64,000 nucleotides of DNA, taken from assembly GCA_903813345.2 (NCBI GenBank), contig CAIIXF020000006.1, positions 36,733,936 through 36,797,935 on the forward strand, read 5' to 3'. This document shows positions 43,871-56,890 of this stretch, one piece after another. Origin of the DNA: Owenia fusiformis (taxonomy: Eukaryota > Annelida > Polychaeta > Sabellida > Oweniidae). A model generated the notes under the pieces. The model was given only the letters and a program-made list of their open reading frames with translations, searched no databases and was not told the DNA's origin. Positions within the stretch are counted from its first letter, which is position 1. Every line of letters starts with the position of its first letter. Both the position numbers and the translations under genes were made by a program.

Positions 43871-46446
43871 CTACAGTCGGTTTCATGGTAAAAATAGCAA
43901 GAACTTAACTTCGACATATAAGTGTTACCTGGTGAATGGGACCCTCACGTGCCTTCCCAATGGTAGTAAACGAACCCTAGTGTAACTACATCAGCTTATC
44001 TTTCCGTCCGATCAACAATAAGTACAGTTATACAAGAAATGTAAACGAAGTGAAAATATTCCCCAAAATTTTCCGAAAGGCATTCATTTCCGGAAGTTAT
44101 GATACGTTATGGTGTCACTACGGTAAATTAATGAAAAAATCACAAAATTCAAGTTCTGGTGTGAGGTTCCATATCCATCCGCCAAAAGGTATGACTATAT
44201 AGTCCATTTAAAAATGTGTGGTTTTGTTCTAAATAACGCCATAGTTGGCTTCTTGGGTACCTAGTATGCCACTATTTGGTATCAAAATAAAGAGGATGAG
44301 TTCTACTTTCATTTGAATTACGAAAATAGCGATGTAGGTCAAAATAGTTCCGGCGTGAGCATGTTTACTACGCGTATGCCCGTCATCTCAGAATTGAGGA
44401 AATGGTAGCAAACGCGAGTTACAATAAATGGACGCTGATATCTCAAAAAGTAACCTGACTCCCTATAATTTAATGTATATCAATCGAAGTCCTATATGAA
44501 CAGGTACATTTTGGTATATAACACCATGGGGGGTAAGCGTTTTATAGCTGATCACGAACGCCATTTGTGCAAAGTATTGTTCTGAATTTTCGAATTTGGT
44601 GCTGGATTACGGTACTCACACCTCTGGGGTACATATCGCCATTTTCGAATGAATTAGCCCATACAATGACTATATTTCTGCAATCCCCTATACATAACCT
44701 TCATCTTGACACTATATTAATGATGCCCCAGACAAGATAAGAAACTCAATCAAAATTTTCGCAGATGACACCAAACTCTATGGGGAATGTGTCAGTGCCG
44801 AACAGCGAGAGAGCCTTCACCAAGATATTGACACTCTAGTTAACTGGTCAAATGATTGGCAATTAAAGTTCAATCAAAAAAAAGTGTAAAGTTTTACACT
44901 AAGTTGGTAAAAACGTAAACCAACAATACAACCTAGATGGTACCATGATAGAGTCAGTGACAGAACAGAAAGACCTAGGATTCACCATAGACAAAGAACT
45001 AAAATTCAAACAACACATCAGTCAAACTGCAAAAAAGCAAATAGTAAATTAGGAATTATCAAGAGAAGTTTAAGTCACACCAAGGAGATCATAGTGCCAC
45101 TCTACAAATCTATGATTAGACCTATATTACACTATGGCAACATTATATGGCACCCAAGACTCTTAGAAGAGGAGTGAAAATAGAACAGATACAGAGAAGA
45201 GCTACCAAATAATACCAGATTTGAAGAATAAGCCATATCAAACGAGGCTTAAAGAGCTAAAGCTCCATTCCCTCTACTACAGACGTAGACGAGGAGACAG
45301 GTTTATAAAATTATTAATGGAATTTACACTAAAGAGCATAGCGCATTTTTTACCAAGGCCACCACAACCACTAGAGGGCACTCCCTGAAAATGTACAAAC
45401 ACCACTGTAACACCACCCTTCGACAGGACACCTTTAGCAACTGAATTATAGAAGACTGGAACAGCCACTCAGAGAAGGTAGTGACCGCCCATAGTGTAGA
45501 TCAGTTTAAAGGGAGACTAGACAAACTTTGGCTAAATTATCACTATGATATAGTTTAATATCTATTGCATACATTTAAATTAAGATCTGAGCAACTACAG
45601 GACTTTTCAAGACCAATCAGCTCAGAATTTGATGATAATGATGATGTGTCTCGTGGTGAAGAAAAGCTATCAAACATTGTCTGAAGAGCAGATTTATCTC
45701 CGTAATTCAACTTTTAGCATGGCGACCTTGACCTTGAAAAATATAGCCATTTTGGCGATAATAGGTGATTCAAAAGTAAAAATTATTGCCTTTTCGTAGT
45801 TTTACTTTGACCAAGCCTAGAAAAAAATTGAAGTGGTAAACCTACCCCCATTTTTTAACATTTTTGTTGTCTAGAAGTGTTCCAGATGATATCAAAGTTT
45901 AAGAAAATTTGTATATCTAGAAATATTTTAGAAATTAGTGCCATTATGGTTGGTTTGGGTGCTTTTTTGCCCTCATTTTTAGCCCATTTCTATGGTTGCC
46001 ATGGCAACTATTAGGCTTGGGTAACTATGTCAACTTGATTTTTCAAGGACATCTGCCTGATAGTAGTTGGGCCAAGTTTCATGGGAAACGGGCCTTATTT
46101 GATATGCTGGCAGTGAGGTTGATTGTGGCAAGTAGTAAAACGACAAAACAATGGTGGAGTCATACCCGATGCTTGGATGTTCACATTTCACGCATGTTCG
46201 GTAATATAACGTATCATAACTTACGGAGATGACATGCCTTTAGGAAATCTTTTTGGAATATTTTCACTTCGTTTACATTTCTTGTAAAACTGTACTTATT
46301 GTTGATCGGACGGAAAGATAAGCTGATGTAGTTACACTAGGGTTCGTTAGCTACCATTGGGAAGGCACGTGAGGGTCCCATTCATCAGGTAACACTTATA
46401 TGTCGAAGTTAAGTTCTTGCTATTTTTACCATGAAACCGACTGTAG
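43871..46446. mobile_element. 2.6-kb element with ~240-bp TIRs
   Basis: 43871-44110 recurs inverted at 46207-46446. Blocks include CTACAGTCGGTTTCATGGTA, GTGTTACCTG(G/A)TGAATGGGA, CTAGTGTAACTACATCAGCT, TCCGTCCGATCAACAATAAG, GAAGTGAAAATATTCC and AAGTTATGATACGTTAT. The interior has a LINE fragment (44722-45560) that probably inserted later. No transposase identified. Confidence 0.8.
44722..45560 (+). pseudogene. LINE reverse-transcriptase remnant with FADD box
   Basis: Starts with KIFADDTKLYGE, the catalytic D-D box of non-LTR reverse transcriptases, and continues DIDTLVNWSNDWQLKFNQ. After a frameshift near 44880, DLGFTIDKELKFKQHI, LYKSMIRPILHYGN, and finally FKGRLDKLW follow in the correct order. 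Several frameshifts and stops (44888, 45173, 45232). Inactive. Unlike the copies at 35563 and 56720 it retains part of the catalytic palm. Confidence 0.8.
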
Positions 46447-49400
46447 TGTGATACTGGAAATTGGAATACTATATTTTGTATTACTATTCTATCTCGATCT
46501 ATAGTATATAAATATGGATTTCTAGGTCTACAGGCTGTCATTCCGACATGGGCTTCATTGAAACATACGACATTGCAAAGTTTATCCATTTCAAACAAGC
46601 CAGGAAAACAGATAACTAGTCTTGCATCAGGCCCCGCAAATGTCCCATTTTCTCTCGGGAAATACAACAGAGACATATTTCATAGCCATAGCAAAAATGT
46701 CAAAATCGATATAAAATCTAAAAAGGATAAAATGTCCCCCCGAGTACGGTACCTAGGTAATTAAATCTAATATTTCATAGTTCCCGCATAATAAGCATAA
46801 AACTTTCATTTGCCGCTGTATCGAAATTCACGTGATCCCTTATTGAAGTTTTACTAAATAATTGAGTTTGATCATTTAATGCTGTTGGATAGAATATTAG
46901 GCTGAAAAGAATCAAAATTTTAACCCATGTCTGAGCGAATGGTATAAATTCACATAGTTTTGATTACAATGAGAATTCTAAAAAATTTCCTGTCATTTCC
47001 TTTACTCTACGTTTATAATCACGTATCATGCTTATTAACTAGATCAATACAGACTCGATTTCCTTTGCCCACCATCAACATTGTTATGTAATGACGGGAA
47101 ACAGTCACTGTAATCTTCTAATCAGCCGTTTGTTTTTATTGTAATTAGGAAACTAGTCAATTTTGATTTCGTATTGTTTCAATGAACAAAAAGCACATTA
47201 GTTCAGCATTTCAAGGAAGGGGGGGGGGGGTGTAAACAATAACTCTGTCAAGTACATGTATCTCTCACGAGGCCCTATTTCCCCAACCCTCCACTCATGC
47301 ATACGCCTATCATATGTTGGATAGGGAAATATATAACATTCCAACAGATACTGTCTGGACCTCCTACCCTTTTACACCGGGTCTCTTCTTGAACCCCTCC
47401 CATATTCTAATGTTTCTCGAAACTGCTCATGTAAACTTTGTAAGACAAAGCAGGGTTTGCTACGGGTGTGACTTGCAATGTATAACTTACTTGTACTTGT
47501 ATAAGAAATAAAAACAAATAAACAAACATAAAACATAATTAATACGGTGATAAGCAACAAAACGTCAAAATAAAATTTTGAAGTTTCAAAAACAGCCATG
47601 CACTACCCTGCATTTTAGCTGAAATTAAGTTTATTCCAAATAACTTATGTAACGAAATGGAAATGATTCGAAAAATAACAATTCGATGAACATTTCACAA
47701 TGAAGCAAACAAAACCAGATAGTAAAGAATTATTCTAATTTAAACCGACGTGAAACCTCAACCCTAAAGACACTGGTGACATTTGAAAGACTAATTTCTT
47801 AATCTAATTTCAACAAAACAAATCAAAACTTAAAAAGGTTAACGGTCGTTGTAGTTTATAGACCATGCTAACAAAGTTTAAACATTTTATTTACGGCTTA
47901 TTTAAAACATGCAAACGGGTGCATTTACTGAAGGAATATGTTAGGAAATATATTTAAAGTGTATTCATGCCTGCAATCATCGCTGGTAACACCTGAAAAA
48001 CAACTTCTTAAAATACAAACATAATTCACTGCACTGCTGTATACGTCTACCTGCTCTCAAATCTAATACTAGTAATGAAACGAAAAAAATAATGCATGCC
48101 AAACTTTTATCTATTGTAATATTATCTATGGTTATTTCAAAGTTTTACTCTTGCATCAAGCAACTGTGCCATTTCCCCAATACAATATGGGATAAACCTT
48201 TCAGGCCCACTGTCAGGATGTATCAAGAGAGTGAGTTCACTTTTAAAGAAATTCCAAGGGGTTCACTTTTGACAACTCTGACCAAAAAATGACCAAAATC
48301 ATTTGAAAATTGCTCAAAATGGTGAAAACTCCGACCCCCGGCCACTCCCTGGCTACGGTCCTGTCTTTAAGGGCTAACACTTTACTTGAGGCAAGATGCA
48401 TAAACTTGAACTCCCTGGGCTATAACTTGAAGAACGGCGTATTGTTCTTCAAACTGGACTTGAAATCTCAATTGTCACTGCTTGTGTGTCATACTCATTG
48501 GCACCTGCAAAACAGAATAATATAATAAGAATAACACCATGATGATATCAGATATCATATTTCATTTGGAGCCTTAAATATTAAACAAGGCATAAACATG
48601 AAAAATGTCACCACCCGCCATTTGTTACAGACGCTTAACGCCGACCCCAGACGCTAAACACCGTACACAAAAAAGTTGGAGACTTTAACAATATGTGACC
48701 ACTTTTGGTAGTGACATAAAAAGGGGAAGTCCCGTCTAAATAAAACTCCTGGTTTCAAGTTTTTTGTAAACATACACCATTGCATGTTGATGGTTGTCAT
48801 GACCTGCAGGTCACGATGACAAATGAATGTTACGTTGTCAATAGAATATAGCGTTTGACCATCTCTGATCATAAAAATGAGTTGATAGAAATTCAAGTAA
48901 CATGTATCAAGTTCATTTATCACAGACTACAACTATTGATTCCAAATCTGGTTCACTGAACGGCTCAATAATTAGTAGTAAAGCGTATTTTATAGAGTCA
49001 GTAGTCTGGTGGCAGTTTAGAAATCCCGCGTTCGAACACTTGTAATACTCCTAGATCTTAATATAACAATACGTTTTTTTGCAATACGTTGTTTTTATTC
49101 ACCTGTAGACGCACCTGGTGATCGGAAAATATGAACGGATCGGAGGGGGTGGGGTTGGTGAAGATTTGTTGAATTTTCTATCAAAAATTGGCTGACCTTC
49201 CTCCTCCGTTCATTTTGTCCGATCGCTGGGCGTGATAGATAATGTATTCAACGTTTTTATGTTTTCTTATTGAACGAAATGTGTATTTTGGACTAATAAT
49301 GTAATTCATAATAAATACAAGTATTTCAAGAATTGCCATACTGCACGTAAAACGAGTAGCCGTAGCTTCTTCACTGATGTACGATATACTACATGTACTT

Positions 49401-50339
49401 AAAAAAAGTTTTGTTGCGACTAATAAAACAGATCATCTTTAATGTAAAAATAACAGGTGCACTTCATATAATCAATTCTAGATACTGTATTTAGTAATAT
49501 TATGAATCCCAAACACAACGCATTAATTAAATGCATGTTTAAGTGTCAATTAGCCTATTAGAATAAATATATTAAAACTATGAACAGATAATTCATCGAT
49601 ATGTATTTATTCAACTCTAATGGGCTTTTCTCTTTTAACTGCTACATGGCTCTCGATTTACAGATTTACAGATTTCGAGCCATCAAAGTCAGATTAGGCG
49701 GAGCCCTTATCCTCAATTAAAAAATAATATCTGTAAGGAAGTCGGACATGTTTGATACAATTTCTCATCTCTTTTCTGCTTTTAAAATAACCGACTTGAA
49801 TCACAATTTGTGTACGATCATTGCATCAGATCTGAAAATATCAATATTGTACTCACTGGTTTTGTGATCGAAAGGTAGTTTTTTCGTATAACAAATATAT
49901 GAGTTATAGATTAATTATAATTTGTGTGTTTTTTATGAAAAATAACATGCTCCCGCAGGTGACAAATATTTCGACCACAGCCGTGATACTGTTTTATTTA
50001 ACTCGTATTTGAAAACAGATTGCGGAGAGACTGAATTGTTCATTTTCTTTTAAAAAATATACGACTGAAAACTTACTTCGTCAAATTTTGGCCCTTGCTA
50101 TCCCCCCAGCCCCCGGATACATTCCAATATAAAAATAGATTAACACCATCAAATCTTTTTATTCCAAAACACATTTCGACGATGAATATTAATATTATAC
50201 GTTTTTAATCATAACCTAATAATGTCCGATAACACATGCAGATGAAAATAACAAAAATGACATAGACCTATTTAAGTATTTAGTTTAATCATCAGTTTGT
50301 TTATTATTATATTTTACGTGTTATTACGTTGTTTCAATG
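46447..50339. other. Long interval without a recognisable gene
   Basis: AT-rich, with a G run at 47218-47230. A few 60-90-codon open frames on either strand (47314, 48092, 48310, 48654) lack domain features, start context or splice support. No RNA gene seen. Confidence 0.4.
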
Positions 50340-50560
50340 CCGATCGGAGATCTGTTCACGATATGTTTAGTACAGTACAGTGTGTGCCGATCGATCCCTC
50401 CGACTGGGAATTCAAATTAAAAGCCGATAGACGCGTCGATGGGCACTCAGCGAGCCGAAAGGCATGCCGATCGGCGAGCCTACCGACGACATCTCGGCGT
50501 GCCGATCGCTCGCGCCTAGGCGCGTGCCGGTGTGATTTCAGGCATGATCAGTACTGTAAT
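50340..50560 (-). repeat. CCGATCGGC-rich GC repeat, copy 2 (inverted)
   Basis: The minus strand reads GATCATGCCTGAAATCACAC then CGGCACGCG..., matching the start of copy 1 (CATGCCTAAGATCACATCGGC). Dense in GCCGATCGGC-type palindromes. The open frame at 50297-50662 is an artefact. Confidence 0.65.
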
Positions 50561-50589
50561 TGCTTACAATATTATGAGCACAATTTTAA

Positions 50590-50975
50590 GCCAGATTTGA
50601 ACTTCTGGGAACTTGTAAATGTTTTGAGGGTGAGATTTGAATTTCTGAGAACATGTAGATGATTTTGAAAAAATTGGTCAATCTGAGGCAAGTTGAAAAA
50701 TACCTTTTTGACTTTTTTCGAGAAGGTCATTGAAGGTCAAGTCTTAAATCTAAAAGTGAGATTTGAATTTCTGAGAACTTGTAGATGATTTTGATCAAAA
50801 ATAGGTCAATTTAAAGCAAGGTGAAAAATACATTTTTTACCTTGAGAAGGTCAAATCTCAAATCTTCGAACTACTAAGATCTTGTTGAGGATTTTGAAAA
50901 AATTGGTCAATTTGAAAAATACCTTTTTGACTGATAACGTCATTGAAGATCAAATCTCAAATCTAAAGCACGCTT
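50590..50975 (+). repeat. ~126-bp tandem repeat with AGGTCA half-sites
   Basis: GTGAGATTTGAATTTCTGAG at 50630 and 50756; partial units precede and follow. Each unit has ACTTGTAGATGATTTTGA and (G)AAGGTCA words. A diverged relative lies at 59120-59300. Confidence 0.75.
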
Positions 50976-51917
50976 TTAATGAGGGTGGGAGTCGAATTCA
51001 AAGGCTACCAAACAAGACACGTGTGAATTGAATATTAAGTTCAATACATTATTAAGCTTGTCTCTATTTGAATATAATTTGTATATCAATTAAAATATTG
51101 AAGTTAATTTTCATGCAGTATGTGAGAAAATAACCTCAGAGTGGCAACTCAAATGAGATTGACTGAAGGGGGAACAAGGAGTATGAATTCTCATCTTGAT
51201 AAACCAGATCATGATTATAAATCAGTTTTTCTCGGCCCTGAGATACCATATTTTGTGATCCAACAGAGCCACAAATTGAGGATTTTTGAGATCTTTCATT
51301 TCAGCTCACATTTAATTCAATTGGGGTCATTAATATCTGCTGTTAACAACGCCTGTTATGCAATGTATTGGTTTTAGTTGAATGATTACATGACAACCAT
51401 CAGGCTTATTGCAGTTGTAACCTGAGGCCCAGGAATACGTTAAAAATGTTTAAAAAGTTCGCTAGTGTACTGAGTTGTTAATGCGTGGTGTATACATGTA
51501 TATTATACTAGATTACTTACATGTAGAATAAGACTGAATTTTATAAGCTTAATGGATAAGAATAAGACTTTTTATTAATGACAGTATACAGGTATAGCCG
51601 GGCCTCAGGTTGTAACACTTCCCATCAAAATGAGCTCAGATCACAAATTATGTCTCATACGTCAGAGCATGTTCCTGGTGAGAACAGAAAGGTGTTATGC
51701 GTATCAGAATGACGATTTCTTGAAGATTTATGCAAACAACTCATTAAATAATCTCAGTACAACCGAGGAACTCAAGTTACAATAATTAGACCTGGACATA
51801 TCATATTCTGTCCATCATTAGAGTATGACCAGGATCATATGTTCATTAATACGCAGTTTAAGGACATGCAACAGGTCAAATGACGGATAGACAGGTTTTC
51901 TTGTAAGAGAAGATATA
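50976..51917. other. No recognisable gene
   Basis: The open frame at 51141-51377 has no recognisable features. Confidence 0.4.
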
Positions 51918-51919
51918 TA

Positions 51920-52673
51920 CAGGGTGGTCCAAAATGGGACACTCGTATTTCAAAAATAGATTTCTTGACGAAAAAATATCATATTGTATACGAGGGGATA
52001 AGGAATTCAATTATATTTAGTTTCAAATTGGTATATCAGTTCAAATTTATTATATTACATGTCAATCAGAGTCCATAATACAAAGACGTCATTTCCGTTT
52101 CAAAACGGGTTTTAGAAAACTTGCAAAAACAAGTTTTTTTGTCAACAGAAACAGATTTTCAATATGTCCTCCATTTTGATCAATTACAAAACAAAAACAA
52201 AAAAATCAAAACTGGTCAATAGCATCATTGATATGCTGTTGAGACAATGAGTTCCACTTCTCAACAAATATGTCCTTAAGGGACTGAATAGAGTTCATGA
52301 TACACCAATTTCGTTAGTTCTCCCCATAAGTGGTAGTCCATGAACCCCTTACATCTATTCGGTCGAGTATCGATCATACCAGATTATACCAAGATTGAGG
52401 AATATATTTGATCGAAATGATGGACATATTGAGCATCTGTTTATGTTGACAAAAAAGAAGATTTTTGCAAGCATTTGAAAATCGTCTTGAAACGAAAATG
52501 ACATCATTTGTTTTGTAGACGATGGTTGACAAGAATTATAATAGAATTAAACTTATGATATACTAAATTAAAGATAATGAAATTCCACTGATATATAATA
52601 TGATGTTTTCATTAAATCAATAAAATTAATTCTCATGTTTAAAATACGAGTGTCCCATTTTTGGACCACCCTG
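51920..52673 (-). mobile_element. 754-bp mariner derivative (MITE)
   Basis: CAGGGTGGTCCAAAATGGGA at 51920 mirrors at 52673; TA on each side. The inside is collinear with the 29709-33635 element (TGACGTCATTTTC-like region, GTCCTCCATTTTGATCAATT, GGTCAATAGCATCATTGATA, TTAGTTCTCCCCATA) but lacks the central catalytic part. An internal-deletion derivative. Confidence 0.85.
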
Positions 52674-52675
52674 TA

Positions 52676-53839
52676 CATTGTACATAATACCATTGATTGA
52701 ACTTTGCCCATTGGGCGTTCATTTGAATAGATGTACGTAGTTGAAATAAATATATTGAAAAGGTGTATCTTCCGAAGTTTAGTTTTCTTGCAGAAATCGC
52801 CTACTCCCCCAATTCCATTTTGTACGATCACTCGGCGTGATATTGTTGTCACATAGACAAAATATTGACGCGCCATATGTGTTTTCCTTAACGCCTTGCG
52901 ATAATCCTTATTCATTACGAGAATCAAAGCTGGGTTCATTGTTCAGTTAATATAAGTCAACCAGTATGATGTTTCGTAGGCTTCCAATGGGATACAATCT
53001 GGACAAAATGCGCTTATGGGCCACAATAAACAGAAAGGCAACCAGCAAACCAAGAAACACACAATAACTATGCCCAACATTTTAGAAATTAGCTTTTCCT
53101 GTCGGGCGCGTTTTTGGAGGAACCCTTGGTAGATAGTCTTGTTTGTTTCCAAATTTATGGTAAAATTCCCCGCACTGCACTGCCTTACCGATTGTCTTGC
53201 AAAGATCTGTGAGAGGTCGGATCTCATGAGCATATGAACTGATCTACAGTAATAATATACTATGATAATCATAGGCATAAAATAAACGATACACGCTTGA
53301 GAGATAACGTATGCGTTGGGTGGTGAAAAATAACAGTCCATCTCGTCAATGTTTCCATCATGTGTGCTCTTTATTCTGAAGTATAATATAGCAGGTAGCC
53401 AGACCACAATTCCTATGATCCAAATGGCGGCAATGTGTTTCAACGACTTCTTGTAATTCGTCCTTTTCTCGGCGTGTTATTTCAAAGGGCTGTTGATGGC
53501 TTTGAAACGCTGGAAAGCGATGACATCAAGGTGCAACATAGACACGGTGCAACAACAGAAATCAAAAAAGATCCAAATGGTACAGGCGGTACTGCCAAGG
53601 GGCCAATAGCCATATATGGTGTAAACATTCATCGCTCCCATGACAACGCATCCGACCAAAATGTCCGCGCCTGATAATGATACAAAGTAAATGTTAGTTA
53701 CTGTTTGAAGCCTTTTAGTTGTCAATACCGCAGTTGCAACCAAAACATTCATAACAATTGTTAGCAACGAAATAGCTTTTAGGATTCCAAGTATCACTGG
53801 CCATATATCCACCATTGTCGAGATTGAATCCTTACACAT
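52676..53839 (-). pseudogene. Aminergic/muscarinic-like GPCR pseudogene
   Basis: On the minus strand one continuous frame from ATG 53839 covers all seven transmembrane segments: TM1 with MNVLVATAV, TM2 with SLSGADILVG, TM3 with a tryptophan-rich entry (YWPLGSTAC), ICL2, TM4 WIIGIVVWLPA, TM5, a moderate loop 3, TM6 CWLPFCLLWP, TM7 and NPALI. The loop-1 and TM2-TM3 pattern resembles muscarinic and other amine receptors. Two nonsense codons break the frame: TAA at 53477-53479 (loop 2) and TGA at 52943-52945 (TM7, two codons before MNPAL). The DRY motif is FQR and NPxxY is NPALI. There is no frameshift or intron. The tail runs into the mariner MITE (52673). A recent pseudogene, or two assembly errors or polymorphisms. 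Confidence 0.8.
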
Positions 53840-55500
53840 TAGGAATCAATACTAGTTAATAATTTTGGCGTATATCTACACTGCTACCTGTGCATTGTGT
53901 AACCAATGCTCGCAACCCCCGCATCATCTCATCCATTATATTGACGAAATGGCAAATATCACAAAAGGTGTGAATATATTACTAGCTAACTACAGTTTCA
54001 CATAACATAAACTCATACCATGTCACCCTAAGTGCTTCACATTATAGTCGACGTGTCATTTTCTGAACGTACGATGTTTAATTGCGTAATCAGTCATTGT
54101 CATTAGCGAGTCACAGGCCAATGTAAGTTTAACCATATACAAATCCAACTTTTTGAAGTTTTTAAATTCAATAAAGTTGGCGATGATAACCCCCCCCCCC
54201 CGTGTTAAACCATAATGTGTACAGGGGATATTTCCCCGGTACTTCTCTGCCAAGAAAAAATATTTTTTATAATCGTAGAAGCTATAGCTACAGATAAAAG
54301 ACCATTTTGGTGCAAAAATCGAGGTGATCGGGAGTAAAGGGGCTGAGTTAGGATGGTGGGGACTTGGGATTTTTTTCAGAAATCGCTTGAAAATCACACC
54401 ATCGCTATGGTTGCGGCTATTTTTAGTCATTTTCTCATCTAAATATGCATATAATTAACAAACTTGATATGCATCAAAATATTATACAATTATTTGAAGT
54501 ATGTAACAAACAAGTGGGTAAGAGTAAATTGTATTCAAGTTTTTAAGAAAAATAATTTTCTGTCATCTTGGGTAGGTTTATTTATTTCAAAATATTTTTC
54601 ATAAATCAGTAAACATGAAGCCAAAAATGTGATTCTATGTAATATTTTGATTATGTACCAGTGGAAACACATCATGGCATCTATAATTAGAAGCAAAATA
54701 AATCATGAAAAAGTCAATGCTGCAACTTCTTGCTCAAATACGCTTAATTTCAACACGCGAGATTGCGTTTCCGCTAGCCGAGATGCACTAAAAACAAATC
54801 TTCTCAGCTAATAGTCTAGATGAAAACAAAGGATTTATCCTTCTTTAACCTTGTTTTGGAGTATATACAATGTTTTATTGCATTTTTTGATAGTTAGACA
54901 TGTCCTGGTCAACAAGCCACAAATATGCAGTTGCGGTAGGTTGAGCATTTTTTCTATTGTCTTTTTAAAATTATGTAATATTTCTGAAAGGGGGCGTGGT
55001 ACATTTGGTAGTATTCATGTATTTAAATGGAGTTAAATATCTCTTATCAGTTATTTTTGTTTAATTTATGACTTGCACTATATATGAATAGTATATGTAC
55101 TTGCCACTATTCCATTCATATTTAAATGAATTGGTCATAAAATAGTAGGTTAATCCGGTAGTTGGTAGCTGTTAGTTGCATTCGCGAATGCAAGCTTATA
55201 TTTTACTCTTACTTCAAAAGGTGGTATTATTAATCTATTGTCACCTGATATAATTGAACCTAAACATATACAAGTATTTCATAACTTCAAAATATTTCCA
55301 AAACAATAAACTTTAACATGTAATAATGGGTGCTTATAAAATCTTATATCTTACTTTATTCAACTAAAATTATTTAATGTTGTAATTTACATGATCAAGG
55401 AGGGAAATTAGTAATAATATCAAAAATGTTATAAAAACAATGATGCAATTCTTATATAATCTGGAACAATATCCAATCATCACATCTTCACTTATGTCTG
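53840..55500. other. No recognisable gene
   Basis: C run at 54190-54201. A 124-codon minus-strand open frame (54056-54430) overlaps that run and lacks domain features. Confidence 0.4.
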
Positions 55501-55504
55501 AAAT

Positions 55505-56230
55505 TATTTGCAATAACCTATATGTCTTGCTAATTCTGCTATGCGATTATCTTTTAATGTCAATTAAGTTGGCATTTGTTTTTGTCACTAGTTTGTCCAT
55601 AATGAGCGAAGACTCAGCACGATTAAATATTGATCATAAAAGAGTATACCGTTCATTCATTTCTTTTTTTAATTGTAATATGTAATCCAGTTCATTCTGA
55701 CACTAATCTTATTTTATTTAAGATTTAAATTTTAAAAATACACTTCATTATAGAATATTGATTCTACAAGATACCCCGTTCCCTCATTGTGAATTCGTAT
55801 CTCATCAGAAAAAAACTATCATTCAGACTTGAATTAAATGGCTAATTAGTGTTACTGTAATATTCTGAAGAAATGATTTGCTCCTAGACCCCCTGCTCTT
55901 GTTATAGATACGAACGGAACTAATACGCTACATATATGAACACAGTAAATGGTAGAATCCTATCTATTCATTTGTTTGCGATAACCTGTGTGGCATTTTG
56001 TCTTGTTAATGTTGCAAGACTATCTTTTAATGTAAAGTTGGCATTAATTTTTGTCACTAGTTTGTCCATATGAGCCAAAACTCATTGATCATAAAAGAGT
56101 ATACCCTTTCTACTTTTCTCATTTATTAAATTGTAATGTAATCCATTCCATTCTGACACTAATCCTATTTTATTTAAGATTTAAATTCTTAAAGTACACT
56201 TCATTATGAAATATTGATTCTAAAAGATCA
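55505..56230. repeat. Direct segmental duplication, two ~250-bp copies
   Basis: 55511-55775 and 55979-56230 align over TTTTTGTCACTAGTTTGTCC, GATCATAAAAGAGTATACC, CATTCTGACACTAATC and ATTTTATTTAAGATTTAAAT, then CACTTCATTAT and AATATTGATTCTA. Offset about 468 bp with several small indels. Confidence 0.75.
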
Positions 56231-56415
56231 CATCGTTGCTTCATATATATATATTGCCATATCCCACAAACTCTCTCCCCCCACTTATAGAATCTTTATT
56301 AGTAAGGCTAGGATGTTCAAACTTTCCCCAAAAAGATGTCATTCAATTATCTACTTTTACCATATGGTGTTATAACTTTTACAACTATGATGATTTAAGA
56401 TTGTGTAATTTTATT

Positions 56416-56890
56416 CTCAAGACAACACGTTTTATTTATTTTTTATTTATTACCTAAATTCCAAATAATACAAATACAATCCCAACAGTGGAAGACACCC
56501 CAAGGGGATATGATCCATTTTATACTAAATAAAAAATATTTACAAGTAGCAAAACTCATACAAGAAATCAGTGCTCATTAGAATTAAAAATTGACACTAA
56601 ATATTTTACATTCGGTTGGTCCCATCCTCCATCCTCCTCTACCCACGCTACAAAAGTGAATTTTTTACGCCAGAGATTTATCTCCAGAAAAGTTAGACCT
56701 GGATTAAGTAATGATGTTAATTGTTGAGTAAGTGTAATTTTAAATTCTTTTTGAAGGTAGAAAGAGTATTAGAATGAGTAATTTTGTGAGGTAAAGTGTT
56801 CCACAGGTCTGACCCTGTCTTAGATATATAATATTTTCCCGTGTTTGTTCTGAACGTAATAGATCTATATTTCGAATAAAGTTGACATCT
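56416..56890 (-). pseudogene. LINE 3' end (reverse-transcriptase C-terminal tail)
   Basis: On the minus strand from about 56885: NTGKYYISKTGSDLWNTLP, then STFKKNLKLHLL and a stop, the typical G-WN-LP ... FK--LK end of LINE polyproteins. A 3' untranslated part ends in AAATAAATAAAA at 56418-56455. 5'-truncated and dead. Confidence 0.75.

Noticed and set aside
50297-50662. 121-codon plus-strand frame rich in Arg
   Set aside because: It is a translation of the CCGATCGGC repeat, with no independent support.
52943-53443. Treating the two halves of the minus-strand GPCR as two separate genes
   Set aside because: They lie in the same frame, are directly adjacent and together give one complete seven-helix set; a single nonsense-broken gene explains them better.
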